From Scilla litardierei (Eukaryota; Streptophyta; Magnoliopsida; Asparagales; Asparagaceae), in assembly GCA_030789695.1 (NCBI GenBank), contig CM061139.1, positions 202,341,641 through 202,405,640 of the forward strand: a stretch of DNA of 64,000 nt, read 5' to 3'. Shown piece after piece: positions 47,437 through 57,680 of the stretch. Below the pieces are notes generated by a model. The model was not told the origin of the DNA, ran no database searches, and worked only from the letters and a program-made list of their open reading frames with translations. How positions within the stretch are numbered: position 1 is the stretch's first letter; each line of letters opens with the position of its first letter. The position numbers were made by a program, and so were the translations under genes.

Positions 47437-48898
47437 TGTAGGGAATTTACCCTTAGGGCACAAAAACTATATGCCCGTCCTAAGTCGGACGGAACATAGA
47501 CAGAAAAGCAGCGGAAAAATAAACATGTTAATCTAATTAACATGTAACCCTAAGGTCCAAGACCCTAATCCAAGATCTATGCCGACTTGGGATGGATCTG
47601 ACCATCCCAAGAAGGATCTAGCCTACTGCGATTAAATTAAACTAATGCTTAATTAAACACATACCCGGAATCTCAGCCCTGGAGCAGGCGAGATGTTCCG
47701 CACCGTCTTCCGAGCTGCTCCCGTCCCACGTCGAGCCGCTCCTCGAACCGCTCCCCGAACCGCTCCGCATCCCGAGGCAATCAATCCCCGTGTCGCCGAG
47801 CCAACCACGCGCCGAAGAAAGTTTCAGGCGATTGAAACCTCCGCCTAGATTTCGGATCTGAATCCGAACTCCTTTGCGGCTTTGCTAGAGCCCTCAGGAG
47901 TAAGGCAGAAATTTATAGGGAGATAGAGAAATATTAATTTAGCCTAGATTCGAGCGTGCTCCAACATTTACGAGAGCCGCTCAGATCTAGAGCTTGGGAC
48001 GAGTTTTGAGGAAGAGAGCAGACCCCTATTTATATAGGCGGCTGACTGCTCCCCTTCTCTCAAAATCCGATGTGGGACTATTAATTGGGTTAATTAAAAT
48101 CAAGTTAGTTTACACTTCACAAAGTGCAAACTTCCGTGAATTTTAACTCACTCACCGTTGAGCTTCATGATTGATACAACCTATCAATTCAAAGGGTGTT
48201 CAACGGTGAACGCATAGGAAAAAAACATTCGTCAATCGGAGGTCGTTTGACCCTCTAATTGACCGCTCAAAGTTCAGCCCACGGCTAGTTTTTCGCAAAA
48301 ACTGTGTCGTCAATTCTGCCATTAATTCTAGGGTTCTGAACCCTGAGGTGAGGCCCAGCCTGTGGGCCCCACCAGCCAAAAGAGGCTGACTGGGCGCCTG
48401 CCAGACTTGGGCACGGATGCCCAAGCCTGGCGCGGGCGCCAGGCGCCAGCCTGGCGCCTGGCGGGCGCCTGGGCCGGGCGCCCAAGCCGCCCGGCCCAGG
48501 GCGCCTGGGCGGCCCACCTGGGCGCAGGCCCTGGCGCCCAGCACCTGGGCCTGTGCCCAGGCCCAGGCTTCTTGGCTTAGCCAGGTCTGGCCAGGCACCC
48601 AGGGCAGACTTGGTCTGGCCTGGGTCAGCCTGGTCTGACCCGGTCTGATCTAATGGGCTGTTTTGGCTCTAACTTGAGCATTTGGTGTCCGATTTGGACG
48701 CCGTTCGAACCTGGGTCTAGACCGGGACATTCCCGTCTTACCCGTGAACTTTTCCTTGCGTTTATTTTATTAAATATTGTTTTAAACAATTTAAAACACA
48801 TTTAATCTCATTTGCAGCATATGCAATTTAGTCCCATATCTAAGCTTAAATTATCATTTGCATCAAATATAAATGATCCGAGGGCATATTTCCCTACA
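47437..48898 (-). repeat. 5' LTR of the minus-strand element
   Basis: It is a 1462-bp LTR running, on the minus strand, from TGTAGGGAAATATGCC to AAATTCCCTACA. It contains a GC-rich CAGGCGCC block at about 48390-48600 that generates spurious frames. Confidence 0.85.
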
Positions 48899-48903
48899 GT
48901 TTT

Positions 48904-49756
48904 ATGATGGTGTGTGAATGAGTATGTGGATACCAATTGAGGGTGGTCGTTCGTAGAGCAGCAAACTGTAGTCCGACACATTCAGATCGTCACAAAGGTT
49001 AGTAATATATTCGAATCAATTAGAAACGCATGGATCTTGGTAGGTTTCTATCTTCTGCTGCTTATAAACTAGTTATGCATGAAAGAAACCCAAACATGCG
49101 GAGCATCTCGATCTCCACCAATCTACTCTCAAGCTCATCATGTGTGGACTAAACCTGAGCATGGAGTCCCTTCGCCTCTATCCGTCACCTCTCCATCTCC
49201 TCATCAGTAGAGCAGGCATGTGTGCAAAGAACGTCCACCTCTGCTTCTGCCGCAGCGTGTGCCCATATTGACCAGACTTCTTAGTCGAGGGCCTTGGCTC
49301 CCCCCACATGTAGTAGCCATAATAGATGCGACTCACCTCCTCTTGAACCTACACAGAAGAATGAAACAAGGTCAAGACCTAAGCCTAAACCTCTGTCGCA
49401 CCTCCCAGTGGAGGAACTTACTTGGCCTATCCGTAGCAACGTCCCAAGGAAATTCTAAATTGGGGAGATCTGGGAAGACTTCCTCTCTACCATTCTCCTC
49501 AAGCGCCAGCTCAAACAACCTCCTCCAAAGGGGGGCGTCTTTCCTTCCCTGAGTCCTTGTCGCTCTAGGAGCCGACCATCTGTTATGGCTCACTGGGAGC
49601 CGAGCCTAGGGAAGTGCCGGTCCCCTGCACACCAGGAACCTTCCTAGTCCCTTCCCTTGACAGTACAATGGCCCTTAGAAGAGTGTGCCCCTAGTGTTGT
49701 TTAGACTCTGTGGGCCTCACTGGCAATGCCTCCTCACGAAGTGGCAAGACCTCTGC
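48904..49756. other. Unassigned; faint minus-strand coding trace
   Basis: On the minus strand around 49250-49340 the text reads VQEEVSRIYYGYYMWGEPRP and continues with charged residues for about 25 codons, but I do not recognise it. It is probably transposon debris. Confidence 0.3.
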
Positions 49757-50865
49757 TCATCCCCCCTCCTTTCTTTTTCCCCTCCTAAGGAGGAGGGAAG
49801 CATTGTCACCCTCACCCTCACTCTCTGGGTCAGCATAGCTCAGTGAGAGGGAGGGCCTGGTACTACTCCTACCTCCCAAGGCCAGGTCAAAGCCCCTGTT
49901 GAGACTGAGTTCGAGGCCCACTGAAATCCTCTTCGCTTGGGACATGGAACTCTTTGCATGTATGACCATATTCAGGATTCTGGCACTCATGGGTTCTGTT
50001 GCAAAGAGGGTTGCTTCTCTGGCCTTCTTTCTTTTGCCTACATGGCCGATAACCGGGAGCTTCCTTTTTTCCTTCCGACTGAGTGGACCAACATTATCTG
50101 CCCCTACAAAAGGAACAAAGGGAGAGAGATTAGTGGCCAAGCAAGGTTTTTGACCACTCACCCCTAGAATCGCCACTCATTGATGACAGAGGGAGCCACA
50201 TTGAGCTCTACATCTTGCTCGTGGCCATGATCCATAGCTTGCAGATTGTCTCCTCAGTCAGCAGTGCCTCACGTGACCTAGAAGTAGATGGCTGGGCTGC
50301 TAACCAAAACCACCAATCTATCTCATGCATCATGCCCCTACCTTGGATGGAATCGGGCTCCCAGTTGCATGGCCACCCAAGCCAGCACATGACCCACTCA
50401 TCGGGGATAGCAAGGCACCCTTTAGAGCTCTCCCAGTTCCTGGTGACCCAGAACCACTTCTCCTTCCAAAATTTATTTGACGAGGGAGTGTCGCTAAGAA
50501 TGTTAGGAGATCAAGGCTGGCAACTAAGATAGTATTGTGTATATGTGCTCCTCTTATCTTGAACACTGCATGCGCAAGCTCAGCGAACAACCAGCCCTTT
50601 TCGTTGATGGAAAACAATGGTTGTCGAAGCAATCAGAGCCATAAAATTGTTCGGCCCTAGTTGACATGTTGCCAAGTTGGAGAGATACATGAACCTCTGC
50701 ACCAGGTGATTGAAGATAAGACGAACCGCTACCTCTAGATGCACGATGCTCAGTGCGATGGATGCCGGAGGGGGGGCAGTCGAGGGTTCTGCTCAGATCA
50801 CCAGGAAGCTTTAGACCCACCAAAGAAGGAACCTTGTACTTCTTCCGAACATGCTCCAGGTCCAT
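49757..50865 (-). pseudogene. Gypsy-type gag-like remnant (PF04195-like)
   Basis: Minus-strand pieces include MDLEHVRKKYKVPSLVGLKL at 50865, and further on NKFWKEKWFWVTRNW near 50450-50490, the WKE-F-F pattern also seen at 28700-28735. The pieces lie in different frames with stops. The end (49757-50176) is a basic/serine-rich tail with no domain. It is a decayed copy of the same kind of element as at 28.4 kb. Confidence 0.45.
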
Positions 50866-52837
50866 CGCACCCTCCTGAGGATGGAAACTCTCCTCTTTGA
50901 GTCGCGACGGTGCTCTTTCATCTATCTGCTCCTACCATTCACGAAGGTCAGACATCCTAACATCGTCGGCAGTTCCACCTCCATATGATTGGCACCCGCT
51001 ATGGATTTGAAGGTCCAATGAAGTAGTGTCAAGAAAAGGCCAGGGATTTTCCAAAAGGAAATGCGCAGTTGACGACCCCTTCTTTTCCCCCCTCTTTTCA
51101 CTTGTCTTAGGTACGAAGAGGCAGGGTGCACACATTGTCGTCCGATCGCTATAGGCTAGGGTCAACCACATCCATAGGCCCACAACAGAACAATGCATGC
51201 ACGTCATAAATGCTGACCAATCAAATCCTGACGTGTGGCAAACGTATATTTGTGAGGGGGCAATTCCACCTAATCAGGTTCTGGATTAGGGAGTGATTAT
51301 TTCGAGCACGTCTTTTCAAGCCTAGTAGAGGCATCACACGTCAGCATGGAAGGACTTGGGTAGCACCCAAGAGTGTTGTCTCTCGACCCAACTACACCAG
51401 AGGCCCGATCAGAGATGGCTAGCTGAGGTACCGCTCCCCTTTTCGTACCCTCTGCAGATTCATCTCCTCGTCTATCCATGCCCAAACTCAGGAAATAGCT
51501 CAGGCCGGACTGGTCAAGGCTGAAGACGATGGGACATTAAAGATGATACTCCATGCAGATGCCTTCCAGCAAGGAAACCCTACTGAATTGGGCAGACGAG
51601 ACACGTTGGATATCACGTGCGTCCCCGTAGGTTGCGTGATCCCCCGAGACAATCACGGCTCAGCCCGGGAGTGATCAACATACTCCCTCAGCGGTGCAAC
51701 TCGGTAAGGACAACCCCATTAACTCGGCCCCTTCAACCCAACAGCTGGGCATTCTCCCACCTGTCGGGATAAGCACTTACTGTCATGGCAGCGTGCCCTC
51801 AGGGGGGCGGGCCACCTCTTTTCTCTCCAAGCTGTTCCTAGTGGGTCTGACCCACGCCCATGACGAACAACTTCATCGGGGGAATCGCACGACATGTCAC
51901 ATCAGATGACACGTGATCGGCTCTATCAGTGAAAAACGATGTGCACCTGCCTTATCAGGCGGCACACAGTCGTCATTGTCAGAAGATAGCCGCGACGGCC
52001 ACTCCATGACACTATGGGGCCACTAACAGCTTTGTCACGATTAGCTATGGGAGGAGGTCTGCTGATATATATGTACAAGCCAGTCTCGACTTGGGAACCC
52101 TTCCCGACCTGGCCTTCACACGGATGGACAAAGATGATCTCCTCAAGGTCGGATCCCTCAATCGCATGGTCCAAACAACCTGCACGTCAGTAGCAACGTG
52201 GTTACAAAGAGATAATGCAATGTCCCCTTCAATCCCCTGTCAGCATTTAATACCTACTATTAAACGCCTACTCGTGGCACCCCAGATAAACGGTCCTATC
52301 AGAAGATACATCGGCAGAAAGCACCCAGGGGTAATGACTTGTTAGAGCGGTGCATTTATAACAAGCGGCTGAAATCCCTGCGTCATATTGGCGATATGGA
52401 AAGGTTGGTGGTTGTGGAGAATTGGGGGCTATCCGATGTGGCAGAGTGGCCCCTCCACTCCATCCGATAAAAGGATACCGATGTCTCCTTCATGCGTACA
52501 CAAGAAATATCGAAGAAAACACTAGCACTTTCCGTTCTCACCGCACTTGCAATGGCTATCTCTAGCCGGCGCACATCCTTCCGCTGATTGAATCTAACTT
52601 GTGCGTCGGAGTCTAATTGGATGGCCACCCTCGCACCGGTGAGGCTGACGAGGATTACTGTTCGTTCATGCGGTAGTGAGGGACACCTCCCCCACAGCCC
52701 TATGAAACCATCCTGTTTGGACTATTTGTTGCGGGATTACTCGTCTCCGAGGCCTGGTTTGAACCCAAGAAGAATCTGTCCATCAAGAGTGGGTAAAAAA
52801 GTAATTTTTTGAAGACGGAAATGATGTTTCCCTTTGT
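50866..52837. other. Repeat-derived sequence, no supported gene
   Basis: Moderately GC-rich, with many short overlapping frames on both strands and no domain. Phrases such as CTGACGTGTGGCAAACG and CACGTGATCGGCT suggest retroelement LTR or leader debris. Confidence 0.35.
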
Positions 52838-52843
52838 TTTATT
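52838..52843 (-). terminator. Polyadenylation signal candidate for CNGC4-like copy 2
   Basis: AATAAA on the minus strand, about 57 bases past the stop codon. Confidence 0.4.
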
Positions 52844-52899
52844 TACTTATATATCAGTCCTGCTGCAGTCTATCAGTGATTAATGTTCATAATCTTTCA

Positions 52900-55459
52900 C
52901 TATGATAGCTCATCTCCATTAGGCTTGGGAGATGTCAGAAGCACAGCGTAGTGTCTCAGCCTCTCCTCTCCCGGCGACGAGCAGCGAGAGGCCGGCCGCC
53001 GTGGCCTAATGAACGAGAGGGAGGTCAGAGACAGCCGATGCTTGTACCGCCTCCACGCCAGCTGTATCGCCACTGACGCCCACGTGCGCCACCCCGGCGA
53101 GTAGTACCTCGCGCTCCTCTTCACCTTCTCGTTCATGAACACGTACCGGAAATGCTGGGTCACGTACTTCACGTCGCCGGCCTCCAGCCCGAAAGCCTCG
53201 GTGGTTTCGAGGGTGACCAACGTGGAGGAAGACGGCGGCAGGCGTTCGATGAACGGGCGGCGGAGGCACCAAGAGAGGAGCTCGTCGCCGCTGAAGTTGC
53301 CGGGGCCGAGCATGCAGCAGCTCTTGACGCCGTCCCTAAGGACCTGGCTGCTCTGAAGGTGGCCGCGGACGACGAAAAGCATTCGCTGTACCGGGTCACC
53401 TTCTCTGGTGATCTGAAATTAATCCGGGATGAGATTTGCAAACAAGCGAGAGATCAGACCGATCAATGCCTCAAAATGAGATCGAGAAAGGGAGTTTGGG
53501 GAGCTTACAGTTTCCCCTTTGGGAAATATGAGAGACTTCACCCTGTCACAAATGTTTTCCAGCACTAATTCATCCATGTGTTGGAACAACGGAACCTGCA
53601 GATCAAAAATTGTTGTTAAACGAATGAAATCCACCGCGAATTTTAACCAACGAATCATGCACATATACAAAATTTTGAGGATATACCTGGCGCACGAGAT
53701 CAAGGCATAGCTGATACTTGATGTCCCTCCGAAGGCCATCAGGAAGGTTACGGATCATCTGGCACTCGTCAACCCCCCGCATAGCCGCCCACCGCTGACG
53801 CTCATACTGCCGCACCCTTTGCCTGATCCACTGCGGCAGCTTCCTCCTCCTCATCCACCACTCCATGCTCCGCATCTTGAGATGCACCGACTGCTTCTTC
53901 GAAGTCGTCGAGTGCAAGAACACCTATACACACCCAACACCATTCATCCGACAAGTACCAACCAATTATGCATCGGTTCGAGGCAAACAAATTGCACCCA
54001 CCTTGATGTTTCCAATCAACATTGTGACCAAAAGGAGCCCTGTTGTGATGACAATGATATTGAACACAATTTCAGGCCAGTTGGCCGTGCACTCTAGAGC
54101 CCCTCCAAAGGTGCTGTAATCAAACAGCCTATGTCCTCAGAAGGGTTCGATTCTTGAATTCACGACCAAGAAATTAACTTGAATATTTGTGTTACCTCAG
54201 GGTCATCAGGCCCCATAAGAGAGGGAGGAGCACCTTCTCTATTCGGCTTGTGTTTGTGAACAAAAGAACCGCCCACTTGAAAGCCCCATAATCGAAGTTC
54301 TTGCTACGGCCAAGGCAAGTAGCCCTTGCACTCATGTTGTTAGCCCAGTCCAATCTCCCGTTATCCTTGATCGCCGTCGCTGTTCCGTAATATATTGGGC
54401 TGACGCACCCCACAATATTCCTGCGTCCGCACCCATCTGTAGCCATGCACTGCTCGTTGAGGCACTTGGTCGCTCTCTGAATTGCCAACAGGTACCAACA
54501 TCCACCCACTGCCTGCCGATCACGAGTTTTTGCGACATCATATAAAGCATTTTTATCAGGATAAGGGTTCGAGCAACGATAATTTCAGGGTTTGGTTCGA
54601 AAGGCTTACTGACATGCGCAGCGACGAGGTAGGCGATCAAGTTGAGGGCGATCCCCCACCAGATAGTCCCAAATATGTAGCCAGACACGTTCTGCATCCG
54701 ACGCAGGAAACAGACCGAGTGGTAGATCTTAGGCAGGTACTGGAAGAGGAACACGATCAAGAAAACGGTGGTCGCCATCATCGTCTCCCCTCTCTTTATC
54801 AGCGCCGGCACCGCCACCCACATCACAATCTGCACATGCAACTCCATTCGTTGATGAAGCAGTCTCAGGTCACAGGACATGTACACATGCATAAATACAC
54901 TCACCTGGGGGGCGGGGAGTATGACGAAGAGATCAAAGAAGAAGCCCTTCTTCGACATCAAGTAGTCGACTGCAGCGAAACGAGCGCTGGCCTTCTCCAT
55001 TGATCCCTTCTCCTCTTCGGGCGCTGCATTGCAGCGGCTCGCATGGTAAGCGGTCTTGAGCCTCATCCACATGCTCCAGAAGTGAACCGTGTCCGTCATG
55101 CCCCTCAGCAGCGTCACGCTCGCCGCAAACCACCCGTCGACGAAGAGGCACATCTGAGGGCCGCTCACGGACAGCGCATAGAAGAACAAGGGGTCGACCA
55201 GCAGGCCTGCAGCGCTGACCAGAAGGAACGTTCGGTTCAATTCTTGCACCCACTTGGACTGAGGATCGATCAGGCCTCCGCTGCCGATCGATCGGCTGCC
55301 CCTGGTTAGAGGAGCTGCATTGTTCATGCCATGGCGGAGCTTTTTCGGCGCGTGTGAGCTGCCATCATCTTCGGAGTTATATCCATATCCATCATCGATA
55401 TGGATGTAGGAGGGGTTGTATGTGGATTCTTCCATGCCCAAGGCGATTGAAGCCGACAT
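52900..55459 (-). CDS. CNGC4-like: Cyclic-nucleotide-gated channel, CNGC4-like (copy 2)
   Basis: Seven exons on the minus strand: 54905-55459, 54614-54829, 54196-54512, 54002-54113, 53687-53923, 53509-53595 and 52900-53412. They give 678 residues, and all six introns sit at the same positions as in copy 1. Met-9 (55435) is an alternative start. Landmarks are an acidic N-terminus, S1 near residue 75, the pore GLMTLS then TFGGAL (364-369), the cyclic-nucleotide-binding signature GPGNFSGDELLSWCLRR (about 545-560), and IQ motif VAIQLAWRRYKHR (about 622-634). It is CNGC4-type overall, but its filter has GGAL where copy 1 and Arabidopsis CNGC4 have GNL, one residue longer. Intron 1 is only 75 nt and has no in-frame stop. 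No break is seen. The expected site is the plasma membrane, as a Ca2+-permeable channel subunit. Confidence 0.9.
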
Positions 55460-55874
55460 TGGGGAAGGCGTGCATGGGGTTAGTAGCTAGCAGCAAAAGA
55501 ATGGAGCCTCCTCAAGATGCCCGAGATTGATTGGGGGCATCAATAATAGAATGCAGCAGGAGACTGGATGATGAAATGCGTGAGTGGCATCCTAAGAAAA
55601 ATCTGTAGCTGCACAGTTTTGGGCACCACAAAGATGCGTTAAGCAATTTATGTGATAAGGAACAAAATTCTTTAGAGAGTTCTTGTATTCTCATCATACG
55701 ATAAAAGAAATTGCAGCAGGAATGCAAATGTGACAGAAACATGGTCGGCGTGTAGAACAAGCATTGGAGGCAACAAGAATTGGGGTTTTCCTGGAAGTTT
55801 CTGAAAGCAATATTGTGCTCAGAATACGCAGTACCTACTCCTTTTCGCGTTGGATTTAGCTAGCGTTCGTTGCA
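55460..55874 (-). promoter_or_regulatory. 5' flank of CNGC4-like copy 2
   Basis: About 415 bases lie between the first ATG and the start of transposon-like sequence. I see no confident TATA box and no gene. The proximal promoter of this gene is thus bounded by a Mutator-like element. Confidence 0.35.
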
Positions 55875-56399
55875 TGGAAAACAGCCAGAAAATTGGCTAA
55901 ATGCTACCGGTCAAAGTTGGGTTTTAATTTTTACCGTCATGTTTAAAAACTTTGCTAGAATAACACCCTATCGAAAATAGTGTCGAAAATACCCCCAGTC
56001 AAAATAATATAAAACCCCTTGAAAAACGAAGCGGTCGGTGGTCTTTCTCCTCCATTTTGCCGCCTAAATCGTCCACCTTTCCTGCGAAACCCATAAATCC
56101 TCCCATCGTCGTCCTCGCCGACCATCCCTCCACCTCTTTTCCCTGCTTCAACCGCATATGTCGTAGCTGCAATGATCCGAACCACCGAACGCACAAACCA
56201 TTCGCCGCTTCTCTAACTCATTCGGCATAGCCCTCGCAAGCAGAACTCACAGCACCGCCGTACCAAGCCTACAGCTCCTCTTTGATTATCGAACGAGGTA
56301 AGTGATTAGCGATTTTTTTGGAATTTTTTTTAATTTTGGGTATCAATTTAAGGCTTCATCCTACTCAAATTCTTCGCAAATGTAAAGGATATTGATGCT

Positions 56400-57593
56400 C
56401 ATAACACTAAACATGCATAATTGGACAATAGCATCAATATACGTTAAAATAAGTTGGAATACGCTAGTAAACGCTGGTTTACGCGACATTTAGAAGCGCA
56501 AAGCAGCGCATGTCAGCGCAAATTGGCGTATATAAGTGCATATCAGTTAATTTGAGGGGATAATAGTACTTACATATCTAGGAAGCATTATAATGCGATG
56601 AGGGTCATGTTTTTGTATTTGTTTTGTAAAATACGAAGTTATAAGATGTTAAATGCTGACTTAGTGGGAAAATAATATCACTGATTGGTGTTATACGCTG
56701 ACTTGGAGTTGTGCATACCACTATACTAGCATAATTGGAAATGAGCATCAATATACGGAAAAATACGTTGCAATACGCTAGTAAACGCTGGTTTACGCGA
56801 CATTTAGAAGCGCAAAGCAGCGCTTGTCAGCGCAAATTGGCGTATATCAGCGTAAAGCAGTTAATTTAAGGGGATAATAGTACGTACATATCTAGGAAGC
56901 ATTATAATGCGATGAGGGTCATCTTTTTGTATTTGTTTTGTAAAATACGAAGTTATAAGATGTTAAATGCTGACTTAGTGGGAAAATAATATCACTGATT
57001 GGTGTTATACGCTGACTTGGAGTTGTGCATACCACTATACTAGCATAATTGGAAATGAGCATCAATATACGGAAAAATACGTTGCAATACGCTAGTAAAC
57101 GCTGGTTTACGCGACATTTAGAAGCGCAAAGCAGCGCTTGTCAGCGCAAATTGGCGTATATCAGCGTAAAGCAGTTAATTTAAGGGGATAATAGTACGTA
57201 CATATCTAGGAAGCATTATAATGCGATGAGGGTCATCTTTTTGTATTTGTTTTGTAAAATACGAAGTTATAAGATGTTAAATGCTGACTTAGTGGGAAAA
57301 TAATATCATTGATTGGTGTTATACGCTGACTTGGAGTTGTGCATACCACTATACTAGCATATTTGGAAATGAGCATCAATATACGGAAAAATACGTTGCA
57401 ATACGCTAGTAAACGCTGGTTTACGCGACATTTAGAAGCGCAAAGCAGCGCTTGTCAGCGCAAATTGGCGTATATCAGCGTAAAGCAGTGCATATCAGTT
57501 AATTGGAGTGAATAATATTACGTACCTATCTAGGAAGCACTTTTATGCGAAGAGCAGAATTTTTTTGTATTTTTCTTTGTAAAATACGATGTT
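56400..57593. repeat. 314-bp tandem repeat, about 3.8 copies
   Basis: The landmark GTAAACGCTGGTTTACGCGA starts at 56467, 56781, 57095 and 57409, spaced exactly 314 bp apart. Copies 2 and 3 are nearly identical; copy 1 and the last partial copy are more diverged. Each unit holds the words GAAGCGCAAAGCAGCGC and GCGCAAATTGGCGTATA. It ends about 90 bases before the transposase start codon. Confidence 0.93.
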
Positions 57594-57680
57594 ACACGCT
57601 ATTACTAATGCCACCACTACATTTTTAGGGTTTCAACAAGAATCAACCATATTCTGAGGCCAAAATCCAACTTCGAGAAA

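Larger units (their letters stand above)
37129..48898 (-). mobile_element. Minus-strand LTR retrotransposon (Copia-like), with a nested insertion
   Basis: The flanks GTTTT at 37124-37128 and 48899-48903 match. The right (5') LTR is 47437-48898, and next to it lies GCTCTGATACCA (47424-47435), the complement of the initiator-Met tRNA primer site TGGTATCAGAGC. The left (3') LTR is 37129-42342, interrupted at 37385-41175 by another element. A purine tract (AAGTGGGAGA on the minus strand) adjoins 42342. The interior 42343-47423 has no long frame, so this copy cannot encode its own proteins. Confidence 0.85.

Noticed and set aside
49220..49593. Plus-strand 110-codon frame near 49.2 kb
   Set aside because: The weak coding trace I could see runs on the minus strand. 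The plus frame has no domain or splice context.
54332..55459. Single 375-codon exon at the 5' end of CNGC4-like copy 2
   Set aside because: The uninterrupted frame runs through two introns. Comparison with copy 1 and the family, plus GT-AG borders, shows that 54830-54904 and 54513-54613 are intronic.
56400..57593. 314-bp tandem array as a centromeric satellite
   Set aside because: There are fewer than four copies, confined to one mobile element, with diverged copies placed elsewhere in the same element.
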